Below, piece after piece: positions 35,092-43,688 of a stretch of DNA of 64,000 nucleotides. Source of the DNA: Flavisolibacter nicotianae (lineage in GTDB: Bacteria; Bacteroidota; Bacteroidia; Chitinophagales; Chitinophagaceae); NCBI RefSeq assembly GCF_003628535.1, contig NZ_RBCI01000006.1:1-64000 (forward strand), written 5' to 3'. A model generated the notes under the pieces. It was given only the letters and a program-made list of their open reading frames with translations. It had not been told where the DNA came from and did not search any database. Each line of letters starts with the position of its first letter. Position 1 is the first letter of the stretch. The position numbers and the translations under genes were made by a program.

Positions 35092-35715
35092 ATGGTCATG
35101 TTCAAACAAATGAAAAATATCGATACGGCATTTCGCCATGTGCGCAGCTTCACCTTGCTAGTGGTGCTGGGGAGTATCCTTCTCAGTGGCTTTACCCTTT
35201 ACAAGAGTTATCAACTGGTTGGCACCGTGCAGAGCAAAATTTACGTCCTGGCAAACGGAAAGGCACTGGAAGCCTACGGGGCTGAACGGAGAGAAAACGT
35301 CCCCGTAGAGGCGAGGGATCACGTTAAAACCTTTCATGAGGACTTCTTTACACTCGACCCCGACGAAAAAGTCATTCAGACCAATGTGACAAAGGCCCTG
35401 TATTTGGCTGATGCTTCTGCAAAGCGAGCCTATGACAACCTGAAAGAGGCCGACTTTTTTACCAACTTAATTTCCGGCAACATCAGCCAGCGAATAAAAG
35501 TCGACAGCGTACACGTGGACATCGCCCAATACCCTTATTATTTCCGTTGCTATGCCACACAAGACATCATCCGCACCACCAGCACCGTCTCCCGGAGCCT
35601 TGTCACGGAAGGCTACCTGCGAAGCGTCAGCCGCTCGGACAACAATCCACATGGCTTTTTGATTGAACACTGGACAACGCTTGACAATAGAGATGTCAAA
35701 ACGGAAAATCGTTAA
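35092..35715 (+). CDS. traK: conjugative transfer protein TraK (VirB8-like)
   Basis: A 207-residue protein. A short cytoplasmic N-terminus with DTAFRHVRSFTLLVVLGSIL is followed by a TM helix (about 21-42) and a periplasmic VirB8-fold domain. That domain shows KTFHEDFFTLDPDEKVIQTN and VDIAQYPYYFRCYATQDIIR, typical of TraK. It is one of the most conserved tra proteins. The end abuts the next gene. Confidence 0.9.
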   Translation: MVMFKQMKNIDTAFRHVRSFTLLVVLGSILLSGFTLYKSYQLVGTVQSKIYVLANGKALEAYGAERRENVPVEARDHVKTFHEDFFTLDPDEKVIQTNVTKALYLADASAKRAYDNLKEADFFTNLISGNISQRIKVDSVHVDIAQYPYYFRCYATQDIIRTTSTVSRSLVTEGYLRSVSRSDNNPHGFLIEHWTTLDNRDVKTENR

Positions 35716-35716
35716 T

Positions 35717-36220
35717 ATGTTCTCCTTGTTTAAACACATAAGGCAACAGGAACAGCCAGGACCAAACGGGTTTTTGGACAAAGTGGCCGCTGGCATTGTG
35801 GCGAGATGCATACGGGTGCAAGGAGAATGGGCTGACTGCCTGCAACGCAAAACCAATAGCCTTTCGCTTAAAGCAAGGAAATGCAGTTTGGTGCTTTTTT
35901 GCCTGCTTTCGGTTGGGTCCAGCTTGTATCTGATTGTGGAGAGTGTGACTGGTACCTCCAACAAAAACCTTGGCGTGGCCCCCATTCGGGTACCGGTGCA
36001 TGCCACCCAAAGTGGTGAAGAGAACACGTGGTCGCCGCTGTTGATTACCAAAATGGAAGTTGAACGAATAGAACGATTCCGCCGGTACATGGACAGCCTA
36101 GGCGAAAGTCCAACGGGTAGAAAACACAGGGACAGCCTTCTTGCACTTAGTCATGGGCTGATGGACAGCCTCCGGATGATTGAAACGCTATATCAATTAC
36201 AAACCTTGAAAAATAAATGA
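35717..36220 (+). CDS. small inner-membrane transfer protein (TraL position)
   Basis: About 167 residues from ATG 35717, two bases after the traK stop; an in-frame ATG at 35693 and a longer frame from 35663 overlap traK. A basic N-terminal amphipathic half precedes one TM helix (CSLVLFCLLSVGSSLYLIV), followed by a helical periplasmic region. Its position between traK and traM corresponds to traL. Sequence identity to TraL is not certain. Confidence 0.7.
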   Translation: MFSLFKHIRQQEQPGPNGFLDKVAAGIVARCIRVQGEWADCLQRKTNSLSLKARKCSLVLFCLLSVGSSLYLIVESVTGTSNKNLGVAPIRVPVHATQSGEENTWSPLLITKMEVERIERFRRYMDSLGESPTGRKHRDSLLALSHGLMDSLRMIETLYQLQTLKNK

Positions 36221-36221
36221 A

Positions 36222-37571
36222 ATGGAAACAACCCTGCATTCCCCGTTGTTTTTGCGAAAACGCAAATTTTTTCTCTTTTTCCCGCTGTTGGTTTTGCCCT
36301 TTACCACACTTTTGTTTTTGGCCTTGGGTGGTGGAAGGGGAGGTGAGGCTGGGGCAAGCCAACGGGAAGCAAAAGGCGCCTTGAACATGCAATTGCCCGA
36401 TGCTAACCTCAAAGAGGATCAGTCGCTTACAAAGCTAAGCTATTACGAAAAGGCGGCTTCCGATTCACAGAAGCTGGAAGAGCAGTTAAAGAACGATCCT
36501 TATTACCTTGGGCATGGTGGAACCCTAACCGGAGGCCTGCACCAAACCAGCGATACCGGTTTTTTCTCCAGGAAGGGCAAACAGATCGGTTTACACACCA
36601 ATACTGGCTTGAACACCTCTCCTTACAACCCTTCTGCTTTTTCGGACCCCAACGAGGCCAGAGTTTATGCGAAGCTGAACGAGCTAAACCGGGCCATGAG
36701 TGCGCCGACAGTTCAATCTAACCGAACAAACGATTATTCGACGATTAGTCGACGGAATTCTACTTCGGTAGGTGGTGCTGACATCGACCGTTTGGAGCAG
36801 CTAATGGACAGGGCAAGAAATGGCGATCACGAGGAAGATCCCGAGATGAAGCAGCTTAATGGCATGATGGACAAGATCCTTGCCATTCAACATCCCGAGC
36901 GGATAAAAGCGAGCACGGCGCAAACAGCAAACGAACATAAAGGAGAGGTTTTTACTGTCTCGGCAGGTGGTCATAGTGACTATACTTCTTTGCTCCAAAG
37001 TGGCAAGCATGGCACTGAACGGGACACGTCAAATGGCAATGATTTCGCTGCAAATGGCTTCTTTTCCCTGGAGGATGAGCCAGACAATAGTTCTAAGCAG
37101 GCAAATGCGATACAGGCGGTTGTGCACGAAACCGGGTCGGTCGTAGAGGGTGCTACCATCAAGCTGCGGTTACAGACCGACGTGTTGGTCAACGGCACCC
37201 TGATCCCCAAAGGAAGCTTTGTTTTTGGTACCGCCTTACTGAACGGTGAACGGCTGAACATCAGGACCAGTAGCTTGCGTTATCAAAGCTCTCTTTTCCC
37301 TGTGCAGCTTTCTGTCTTTGACCTGGACGGACTGGAAGGCGTGTATGTGCCAGGAGCAATTACCCGTGATGTGGCCAAGAACTCCGCAGACCGTGCCATC
37401 CAAAGCATTGGGATGAACACGTTAAATCCATCCATTGGTGCACAAGCTACCACTGCGGGCATCGATGCAGCCAAAACCTTGTTGAGCCGAAAGGCAAAGC
37501 TGGTTAAAGTAACCCTGAAAGCAGGGTACCGGGTATTGCTTCGGGACGAGAAGCAAACAACTTCTTTTTGA
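36222..37571 (+). CDS. traM: conjugative transfer protein TraM (VirB10-like)
   Basis: A 449-residue protein. A basic cytoplasmic N-terminus and one TM helix (FFLFFPLLVLPFTTLLFLAL, about 17-36) precede a low-complexity, Asp/Asn-rich periplasmic linker. The C-terminal conserved domain carries AVVHETGSVVEGATIKLRL, NGTLIPKGSFVFGTALLNGE and LDGLEGVYVPGAITRD. This is the Bacteroidetes TraM plan, which spans the envelope with TraN. Confidence 0.9.
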   Translation: METTLHSPLFLRKRKFFLFFPLLVLPFTTLLFLALGGGRGGEAGASQREAKGALNMQLPDANLKEDQSLTKLSYYEKAASDSQKLEEQLKNDPYYLGHGGTLTGGLHQTSDTGFFSRKGKQIGLHTNTGLNTSPYNPSAFSDPNEARVYAKLNELNRAMSAPTVQSNRTNDYSTISRRNSTSVGGADIDRLEQLMDRARNGDHEEDPEMKQLNGMMDKILAIQHPERIKASTAQTANEHKGEVFTVSAGGHSDYTSLLQSGKHGTERDTSNGNDFAANGFFSLEDEPDNSSKQANAIQAVVHETGSVVEGATIKLRLQTDVLVNGTLIPKGSFVFGTALLNGERLNIRTSSLRYQSSLFPVQLSVFDLDGLEGVYVPGAITRDVAKNSADRAIQSIGMNTLNPSIGAQATTAGIDAAKTLLSRKAKLVKVTLKAGYRVLLRDEKQTTSF

Positions 37572-37610
37572 ATTCTGCAAATCAACAAAAACACTCAAAA
37601 TTCCTCGTGT

Positions 37611-38462
37611 ATGAAACGAATCAGTACAGTTGTAGTAATGGGAATATTCTTTTTTTCTTCAAGGGCCGTTCTCTGTGCTCAGAAAACCGCTGAAATGTTG
37701 AAGGCGACCATTGTTGAACCGTATCCACTTTCGGTGACACTCAACAAAACGACCAATCTCATTTTTCCTTATGCCATAAAAAGTGTGGACAGAGGAAGCC
37801 GGGATATATTGGCACAAAAAGCAAAAGGCGTTGAAAACATCCTCCTCGTAAAAGCCGGAAAGGAGGCTTTTCCGGAGACCAATCTAAGTGTCATAACAGC
37901 AGATGGGAAACTCTATTCTTTCCTGCTGAATTATACCGGCAATCCTGCGTTGCTCAATATATCTTTTACAAAGGACACACTTCACCAGGACATGGTAGGG
38001 GCAACAGGACGAGAGAACAGTGTGGCGCGGATTGAACGGGCTGCGGGACATGTGGCAGAAGAGAAAAAAACATTGCATGGTCCCAAAGACAATGCTTATG
38101 AAATGAGGCTTCGCTTAAATGGGATCTATATTCAAAATGATATTCTGTACTTCCAACTGGAACTGCGCAACTTCTCCAGTATTGCTTATGACATTGATCT
38201 GCTCCGTTTCTTTATCAGGGATGAAAAGAAGGCCAAACGGGAAGCGTCGCAGGAAATCGAGCTCCCGCCATTGTTCGTCTACGGAGACACGTCTTCTGTG
38301 AAAGAGCAATCGACAAGGATCCTTGTTTTTGCCCTGCCCAAGTTTACCATTCCCGATAAAAAGTACCTGCTCATTCAACTCATGGAAGGGAATGGCGGCA
38401 GGCATTTGCACCTTGCTATTCACAACCGGACGATCGTGAACGCAAAACGAATTGGAGGATAA
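37611..38462 (+). CDS. traN: conjugative transfer protein TraN (DUF4138, VirB9-like)
   Basis: A 283-residue protein. The signal peptide (VVVMGIFFFSSRAVLCAQ) precedes a strand-rich domain. Diagnostic segments are YPLSVTLNKTTNLIFPYAIK, SVDRGSRDILAQKAKGVENI and NIDLLRFF-type IDLLRFFIRDEKKAKR. It forms the outer-membrane-proximal part of the channel with TraM. It starts 40 bases after traM. Confidence 0.9.
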   Translation: MKRISTVVVMGIFFFSSRAVLCAQKTAEMLKATIVEPYPLSVTLNKTTNLIFPYAIKSVDRGSRDILAQKAKGVENILLVKAGKEAFPETNLSVITADGKLYSFLLNYTGNPALLNISFTKDTLHQDMVGATGRENSVARIERAAGHVAEEKKTLHGPKDNAYEMRLRLNGIYIQNDILYFQLELRNFSSIAYDIDLLRFFIRDEKKAKREASQEIELPPLFVYGDTSSVKEQSTRILVFALPKFTIPDKKYLLIQLMEGNGGRHLHLAIHNRTIVNAKRIGG

Positions 38463-38491
38463 CCATTTTTTTATTTCTTAAAACCGATTTT

Positions 38492-39292
38492 ATGAACGAG
38501 AAGAATTTTGATTACCTGAAAGATCAGGTAAAATTCACTGGTTTCGGTGACGCCTTGGAAGTTGAACTCCGGGAAAAAATGCAAAAGCAATCTCCAGAGT
38601 TCCAGATCTACCACAACACCAAGTTTGGAAATGACGTCGCCACCGCTACGCTGCACTTCAAAAAGTCAGAGCAAAGCGAGATGTATTTTTTCAACAAATA
38701 CGACCTGACGGTAAAGCTGGAAAATAGTCCGGACATGCTGAAGCAGACCTTTTTCATCAATAAGGGCAACAATATTACCTTGAAAGAAGGCTACAACCTG
38801 ATGAGCGGTCGGGCTGTCAACAAAGAGCTGACCAACAAAGAAGGGCAGCGGTACAATGCCTGGCTGCAAATGGACTTTAAGGAAACCGACAGGAACGGCA
38901 ATTACCAACTCAAGCACTATCATCAAAACTATGGTTTTGACCTCCAGAAGGAGCTTGCGAAACATCCCATCAAGGAGTTAGGGAGTGAGCAGGAGAAAGC
39001 AAGACTACTGGAGTCTTTGCAAAGAGGAAACAGGCAGGCCGTCACCGTTATCAAAAAAGGTAATGAGCAACGCATGTTCATCGAGGCCAATCCAAAGTTC
39101 AAAACGCTGAACATCTACGACAGCTCCATGCAACGGGTGTACAGCCTGGCCCAAAAGGAAAAGAATGCTCCAGAGCAGTCGGTGAAGCAGGAGGCAAAAA
39201 AGGAAAGCCGGAAGCAGGGTGCTGATGAGGAAGACGGTTTTGCTGAACCAAAACAAAAGCGGAGTCGCAGGAAAGGGCAATCCATTAGTTAA
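38492..39292 (+). CDS. DUF3945/DUF4099-like element-associated protein
   Basis: A 266-residue soluble protein. The N-terminal helices (DYLKDQVKFTGFGDALEVEL) and the TFFINKGNNITLKEGYNLM...RAVNKEL core are typical of the DUF3945-type proteins of Bacteroidetes ICEs. It has a lysine-rich disordered tail ending KQKRSRRKGQS. Function unknown. It sits just after traN and before two small DNA-binding proteins. Confidence 0.7.
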   Translation: MNEKNFDYLKDQVKFTGFGDALEVELREKMQKQSPEFQIYHNTKFGNDVATATLHFKKSEQSEMYFFNKYDLTVKLENSPDMLKQTFFINKGNNITLKEGYNLMSGRAVNKELTNKEGQRYNAWLQMDFKETDRNGNYQLKHYHQNYGFDLQKELAKHPIKELGSEQEKARLLESLQRGNRQAVTVIKKGNEQRMFIEANPKFKTLNIYDSSMQRVYSLAQKEKNAPEQSVKQEAKKESRKQGADEEDGFAEPKQKRSRRKGQSIS

Positions 39293-39297
39293 AACGC

Positions 39298-39612
39298 TTG
39301 TCTGTGGTGGAACGGGAACAATTTTCTGAATTCTTTGCGGCCATAGCCGATGATCCACGGATTAATACAACGCATGTTAGTCTTTACATGGCTTTGTTGC
39401 AATGTTGGAAAGAACAAGGCTTTGCCTGTCCCATGTATGTTTTTAGCCATAAGATTATGTATGTGGCCAAAATCTTTTCCAGTGCAACATACCACAAGCG
39501 AATCAGGGATTTAAGTGATTTCGGTTATATCCGGTACAAGCCCTCTTATAAAAGAACCCAAGGCAGTAAAGTATATATGTTTATTAGAGTAGCGCCAGGA
39601 GTTGCGCCGTAA
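39298..39612 (+). CDS. small winged-helix-like protein
   Basis: A 104-residue protein. The start is a TTG (39298) or one of two GTGs just after it. The pattern HVSLYMALLQCWKEQ followed by MYVAKIFSSATYHKRIRDLSDFGYIRY fits a winged-helix replication or transcription regulator frequent at the ends of Bacteroidetes ICEs. No enzyme motif is seen. Confidence 0.6.
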   Translation: MSVVEREQFSEFFAAIADDPRINTTHVSLYMALLQCWKEQGFACPMYVFSHKIMYVAKIFSSATYHKRIRDLSDFGYIRYKPSYKRTQGSKVYMFIRVAPGVAP

Positions 39613-39637
39613 AGCTCTAAAATTAATTGTAATCTGT

Positions 39638-39955
39638 ATGGAAGCATTCTATGTACCAAGTGAGGGTGATTTTAAACGCTGGGTGAAAGAAGCGGTGCAG
39701 GAGTATTTTCAGGGTGCGTTGTTTCAAACGCCAGCGGTTCCAGACGGCCAACACGATCTCATGAATCGAAAAGATGTGGCTAAACTCCTGCAGGTCTCTT
39801 TGGTCACCCTTACTGATTGGATGAAAAGAGGATTGCCCTTTCATAAGCAAAGGGGACGTGTTTATTTTATCAAAGCTGAGGTTCTGGACTATATTCGGGA
39901 AAGTCAATCGACGAAAGCGAGGTACTTGTCCGGTATAAACCATTTTGGTTGCTAG
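39638..39955 (+). CDS. excisionase-like helix-turn-helix protein
   Basis: A 105-residue protein from ATG 39638; the frame is open from 39602, overlapping the previous gene. The C-terminal half is a MerR/excisionase-type domain: LMNRKDVAKLLQVSLVTLTDWMKRGLPFHKQRGRVYFIKAEVLDYI, given in two blocks here as RKDVAKLLQVSLVTLTDW and YFIKAEVLDYI. Such proteins control excision or tra expression. It is the last gene before the terminator and tRNA-Leu(TAA). Confidence 0.72.
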   Translation: MEAFYVPSEGDFKRWVKEAVQEYFQGALFQTPAVPDGQHDLMNRKDVAKLLQVSLVTLTDWMKRGLPFHKQRGRVYFIKAEVLDYIRESQSTKARYLSGINHFGC

Positions 39956-39984
39956 GGCATGGTCGTTGTGTTTTCAAAAAGATA

Positions 39985-40015
39985 TTTATAGCCTGAGTTT
40001 TGCTCAGGCTATAAA
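39985..40015. terminator. strong bidirectional hairpin at the end of the conjugative region
   Basis: TTTATAGCCTGAG (39985-39997) and CTCAGGCTATAAA (40003-40015) form a perfect 13-base-pair stem with a five-base loop. It lies 30 bases after the last ICE gene and plausibly ends the tra operon. Confidence 0.6.
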
Positions 40016-40216
40016 TTGTCATAGCCGGGTATTTCAGCCGCAGCCAATTTTTTAGCGCGGATGAAAGGACAACAGCCAAGAAATAAGTACGATAGTTTTG
40101 GTACGATTTGGCAAGAAGCTTTGGTAACTTTGGGCAAACAGCTCTTTTCATCAAAATTTGAAACCAAGCTGCCGTTGGCACTTGTTTGCAAATTGTTTGC
40201 AAATGCTCAGAAAACA
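40016..40216. other. probable element/chromosome boundary segment without a clear gene
   Basis: Only an open frame that runs on into the tRNA-Leu gene is present (40061-40357), so it is not credible as a whole. A direct repeat TTTGCAAATTG/TTTGCAAATG occurs at 40188-40204. No integrase is seen and the exact end of the conjugative element cannot be fixed. Confidence 0.35.
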
Positions 40217-40242
40217 ACAAAGGTTCACGTTCGTGAACCTTT
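40217..40242 (-). terminator. rho-independent terminator of tRNA-Leu(TAA)
   Basis: CAAAGGTTCACG and CGTGAACCTTTG form a near-perfect palindrome about 20 bases beyond the 3' end of the tRNA on the minus strand, followed by a T-rich run on that strand. Confidence 0.55.
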
Positions 40243-40261
40243 GTATAAGATTGAAAATCAG

Positions 40262-40347
40262 TGCCCCGGAACGGACTTGAACCGTTACTCGCATTGCTGC
40301 GAACAGGATTTTAAGTCCTGCGTGTCTACCAATTTCACCACCAGGGC
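40262..40347 (-). tRNA. tRNA-Leu (anticodon TAA)
   Basis: On the minus strand an 86-base cloverleaf starts GCCCTGG and ends CCGGGGCA; the acceptor stem pairs with one G-T wobble. The anticodon stem CAGGA/TCCTG encloses a loop with TAA. The long variable arm (TTCGCAGCAATGCGA region) is the class II form expected of tRNA-Leu, and the T-arm is GGTTCAAGTCC. Its 3' end faces the conjugative element. Confidence 0.93.
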
Positions 40348-40390
40348 AAACGGCTGAACAAATGAACAGCAAATTCTGCAAACGTGACCT

Positions 40391-40424
40391 AAAAAAAAAT
40401 CCTCCGCGAAGGGAGGAAATTTTT
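40391..40424 (-). terminator. rho-independent terminator after tRNA-Gly
   Basis: On the minus strand TTTCCTCCC and GGAGGA form a stem followed by nine T residues, immediately after the 3' end of tRNA-Gly. Confidence 0.65.
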
Positions 40425-40426
40425 AG

Positions 40427-40499
<73 letters not shown>

Positions 40500-40585
40500 A
40501 TTTGTTATTTTCTAAGAGCGTTGTTGTCGATTGGGTTGCAAAAATAAGAGCCGGAACTATTGCAACAAAAAAAATCTTGAAAAAT

Positions 40586-40819
40586 TTATTTGTACTCCGG
40601 TGTGAACTTGGTGCTCGGCTGCACAACCACTTCCTGCTGCGGACCATTTTTCTCAAAACGCTTTGTGTACAGTTGATAGCAAGTGCCAAACGCAAACGCG
40701 ATCAGGGTTGCAATGGACAGGTAAAAAATAAACGCAGACGAAGAAACCCAGTTGTGGGTAAAGTCGCGGTCCTGAACTTTCTGCAATTCCTGTTGATATT
40801 CTTCCTGGCGGTAATCCAT
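40586..40819 (-). CDS. small single-TM membrane protein
   Basis: A 77-residue protein when started at ATG 40819 (MDYRQEEYQQEL). A charged helix is followed by one TM segment (SSSAFIFYLSIATLIAFAFG) and a Pro/Gln-rich tail. No family recognised. It lies just upstream of tRNA-Gly in the chromosomal backbone. Confidence 0.6.
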   Translation of the reverse strand: MDYRQEEYQQELQKVQDRDFTHNWVSSSAFIFYLSIATLIAFAFGTCYQLYTKRFEKNGPQQEVVVQPSTKFTPEYK

Positions 40820-40867
40820 GTTTTGAAATTGTGGTGCAAAAATAAGGGTTAACGTTTTGCCAAACAA

Positions 40868-41941
40868 TTAGTGCTCAACTTTTTTCGTCTGCACAATTTG
40901 CGTGAAAAATTTTTTCTTCAACACGAAGTGCTGCCACACCAGGTTGCCCCGGTAAACACCGGCAAGGAGGTGCAGTTTTTTGCATGCGACCGGCTTCCAT
41001 TTTTTATTGCCGAAAACAATCCAGTAGAGAAAAGCGGCATGGGCTTCCACAATGGCCACGAAATAGCCACCCTCGCCGGACAGCAAACCTTTCCCTGCCG
41101 ACAGATGATCCAGCAGGAGGCGATAGGGAATCTTCCACCACTTCTCACTCCAGGGTAGGTTTTTGGCCAGCATGATCTGGTTGTTGCGAAAATTGAGATA
41201 GGTTTTTTTGGTGTTGCCCCGCGGCAGCGTGCCGCCACCCACGTGGTAAACCACCGACTGCGGGCAGCAATAGACCGCATAGCCTGCCAGTTGAATGCGC
41301 CAGCACAAATCAATTTCTTCCTGGTGGGCAAAAAAGTATTCGTCAAAACCGTGCAGTTGGTGAAAAACGGCGCTTTTAATGACCATGGCCGCACCCGTGG
41401 CCCAAAACACCTTTGCCGTGTCGTCGTATTGTCCACGGTCTTCTTCGCACACATCGAAAATGCGTCCGCGGGCAAAGGGGTAGCCATAGGCATCCAGCCA
41501 GCCGCCGCAGGCACCTGCATATTCAAAATACGGCCGGTTTTTGTAGGCCCTGATCTTGGGCTGGCAGGCGGCTGCGCTTTGCTCGTTTTCGAGCAGGGCA
41601 ATCATGGGTTGCAGCCAACCGGGAGTGACCTCCACATCGGAATTGAGCAAAACATAATAATCCGCCTGCACCTGCTTCAGCGCTTCGTTATAGCCTTTTG
41701 CAAAGCCGTGATTTTCCTGCAGCACCAGGATCTCCACGTTGGGATACTGTTGCTGCAAAAACAGCAGCGATTCGTCGGTGGAGGCATTGTCGGCAACGAT
41801 GACACGGGTGTTCGGGTAGGTCGTGGTAAAAACAGAAGGAAGAAATTGTTCTAAATGATGTTTCCCGTTCCAGTTCAAGATCACTACGGCAACAGATGGT
41901 TCAGCGGTCAGCAAGAAATTTTTTCCAAATATAAAGACCAA
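40868..41941 (-). CDS. glycosyltransferase family 2 (rhamnosyltransferase-like)
   Basis: A 357-residue GT-A fold enzyme. The sequence shows SVAVVILNWNGKHHLEQFLP at the start, VADNASTDES (nucleotide-binding), LLNSDVEVTP (DxD-like metal site), and WATGAAMVIKSAVF followed by GFDEYFFAHQEEIDLCWRI (acceptor-side ED motif). It transfers a sugar to an envelope glycan; the donor cannot be told. The C-terminus has a hydrophobic stretch (FLYWIVFGNKKW). The first 10 residues overlap the frame of the divergent kinase region, so the start could be slightly later. Confidence 0.9.
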   Translation of the reverse strand: MVFIFGKNFLLTAEPSVAVVILNWNGKHHLEQFLPSVFTTTYPNTRVIVADNASTDESLLFLQQQYPNVEILVLQENHGFAKGYNEALKQVQADYYVLLNSDVEVTPGWLQPMIALLENEQSAAACQPKIRAYKNRPYFEYAGACGGWLDAYGYPFARGRIFDVCEEDRGQYDDTAKVFWATGAAMVIKSAVFHQLHGFDEYFFAHQEEIDLCWRIQLAGYAVYCCPQSVVYHVGGGTLPRGNTKKTYLNFRNNQIMLAKNLPWSEKWWKIPYRLLLDHLSAGKGLLSGEGGYFVAIVEAHAAFLYWIVFGNKKWKPVACKKLHLLAGVYRGNLVWQHFVLKKKFFTQIVQTKKVEH

Positions 41942-42031
41942 GTCCGAAGTTCGGGGGTTGAAGTGCGAAGGGACCGATCGTGCATTTGCCTGCGATACCC
42001 GACGCTAAACCCGTACTTCGTACTTTGCACC

Positions 42032-43210
42032 ATGTTTCGGCAACTGCTTAACTGGCGTACACTCCTGGCACTGATTGCCATCCTGATCGTGAGCGGCACG
42101 ATCGCTTACTCCACCTACCTGGCCAACAAGATCGCGAGGGACGAGCGGCGGAAGGTGGAACTGTGGATCGAGGCCGGGAGGTCGCTCCTCAACACCGCCA
42201 GCAACGATGTAACTCTGCCGCTGCTGGTGACGCGGCAAAACGACATCCCCATCATCGCCACCACCGAAAAGGATTCCATCATGGAATGGGTCAATTTAGA
42301 CTCGGCGAAAGTGGCCAACGGCTGGCCCGCAGGAGACACTACCCGGAAGCCCAACGACAACACCTACCTGCGAAGCCGCCTGGACGCTTTCCGGTCGAGC
42401 AAGCTTTCCTTTGAGTGGATCAACCCGCTGGACTCCACGCAACGCAACCGCTACTATTACGGCGAGTCGCGGCTGCTGAAAGAAGTGCGGTACTACCCGC
42501 TCATCCAGTTGTTTATTGTCGGCCTGTTCATCTTTATTACCATCCAGGCCATCCGCACCTCGTACCGCTCCACGCAAAATGGTGTTTGGGCTGGCATGGC
42601 CAAGGAAACGGCGCACCAGTTGGGCACCCCCGTCTCATCGCTCGAGGGCTGGGTGGAGATATTAAAAGAGACCCACGGCCGGGAAGATTTTGTGTACGAG
42701 ATCGAAAAGGATGTGAACCGCTTGCGGCTGGTCTCGGACCGGTTTGGAAAGATCGGGAGCACACCGCAGCTCGAAGAAAAAAATATCGTGCTGCAGGTAG
42801 AGAGCATGGTGGATTATGTTCGGAAGCGGGCCAGCGGTAAAGTGTCGTTCGACATCCATGCTCACGAACAGAATATCCGGGCCCGCATCTCGCCGCCGCT
42901 GTTCGACTGGGTGATTGAAAACCTGCTGAAGAACGCCCTGGATGCCATGGAAGGCCGGGGCCGAATCAAGGTGGATATTTCCGACACGACAAAGGAGGTG
43001 ATCATCGATGTGGCCGATACCGGAAAAGGCATCAGCCGGCGAAACCTGGGCAAGGTTTTCAAGCCGGGTTTTACCACGAAAAAAAGAGGGTGGGGCTTGG
43101 GCCTGAGCCTGTCGAAACGCATCATCGACCAGTACCACCGCGGCGCCCTGACGGTGAAAAATTCCGAATTGGGAAAAGGCACAATTTTTCGCATTGTTTT
43201 GAAAAAATAA
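42032..43210 (+). CDS. sensor histidine kinase
   Basis: A 392-residue kinase from ATG 42032; the frame is open further upstream but that part is not protein-like. TM1 is LLALIAILIVSGTIAYSTYL (about 10-30) and TM2 LIQLFIVGLFIFITIQ (about 155-172), with a periplasmic sensor region between. The H-box is AKETAHQLGTPVSSLEGW (His about 195). The N-box is WVIENLLKNALDAMEG, G1 is VADTGKGIS and G2 is GWGLGLSLSKRI. No response regulator is adjacent. It belongs to the backbone island. Confidence 0.92.
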   Translation: MFRQLLNWRTLLALIAILIVSGTIAYSTYLANKIARDERRKVELWIEAGRSLLNTASNDVTLPLLVTRQNDIPIIATTEKDSIMEWVNLDSAKVANGWPAGDTTRKPNDNTYLRSRLDAFRSSKLSFEWINPLDSTQRNRYYYGESRLLKEVRYYPLIQLFIVGLFIFITIQAIRTSYRSTQNGVWAGMAKETAHQLGTPVSSLEGWVEILKETHGREDFVYEIEKDVNRLRLVSDRFGKIGSTPQLEEKNIVLQVESMVDYVRKRASGKVSFDIHAHEQNIRARISPPLFDWVIENLLKNALDAMEGRGRIKVDISDTTKEVIIDVADTGKGISRRNLGKVFKPGFTTKKRGWGLGLSLSKRIIDQYHRGALTVKNSELGKGTIFRIVLKK

Positions 43211-43236
43211 CGTTTACATTTGCGACCTCTTCGGGG

Positions 43237-43320
43237 GCCCAGGTGTTGAAACTGGTAGACAAGCCACTTTGAGGTGGTGGTGCTCGCAAGGGCGTGCTGG
43301 TTCGAATCCAGTCCTGGGCA
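43237..43320 (+). tRNA. tRNA-Leu (anticodon GAG)
   Basis: An 84-base class II tRNA. Acceptor GCCCAGG/CCTGGGC is perfect, the D-arm contains GGTAGAC, the anticodon stem CCACT/GGTGG has loop TTGAGGT, and there is a long variable arm (TGCTCGCAAGGGCG). T-arm TGGTTCGAATCCA. Its 3' end and T-arm are the likely attachment core for the adjacent integrase element. Confidence 0.93.
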
Positions 43321-43328
43321 CGTTTATG

Positions 43329-43360
43329 GCCCTGTAAGTGTTGACTTACAGGGCTTTTTT
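43329..43360 (+). terminator. rho-independent terminator of tRNA-Leu(GAG)
   Basis: GCCCTGTAAGT (43329-43339) and ACTTACAGGGC (43344-43354) form a perfect 11-base-pair stem followed by six T residues. Confidence 0.85.
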
Positions 43361-43412
43361 ATTTCGAGGTAGTCAAATAGTGTCGCTTTTTTTCGCTTTC
43401 TACCACAATTCT

Positions 43413-43447
43413 TGACACATAATTGACACACGAAATGACACACGAAA
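43413..43447 (+). repeat. tandem TGACACACGAAA repeats upstream of the integrase (candidate arm sites)
   Basis: TGACACAT at 43413, then two perfect 12-base copies TGACACACGAAA at 43424 and 43436. A further TGACAC/TGTCA inverted pair lies near 43493-43514. Repeated short motifs between an att-type tRNA and its integrase gene resemble integrase or excisionase arm-binding sites. Confidence 0.5.
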
Positions 43448-43688
43448 AATGCTGCGGTGGTAGCAGCAACCGACCAGAAAACAGCCCGCAATCTGACACC
43501 CTTTTTTGTCAGGATTTCCTTCGCCTTTTTGTCGCAACATTAGCACAAGGGGTACTTACTTCTTCCCGGTTTGGCTCAAACGTTCTCGGTTTCAAAAATG
43601 CCGTCAGGCTGGCCCTTACAAAGCTGGCAGGACTGCCTGGCACGGCATGGTCATTGAGCCTTTTCCTCAACCAAAAAACTGCTACCCT

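Noticed and set aside
5640-40000. An integrase for the conjugative element
   Set aside because: No tyrosine or serine recombinase is encoded here, so its integration site and ends cannot be stated.
40061-40357. 98-residue frame ending inside tRNA-Leu
   Set aside because: It overlaps a tRNA gene and its own terminator; only its first part could be a remnant, and no family fits.
41855-42031. Extended N-terminus of the histidine kinase
   Set aside because: It overlaps the divergent glycosyltransferase and lacks protein-like composition.
43506-43688. Extended N-terminus of the integrase
   Set aside because: The extra 61 residues cover the repeat-rich leader and look non-native; MNILKRANAKG at 43689 is a normal start.
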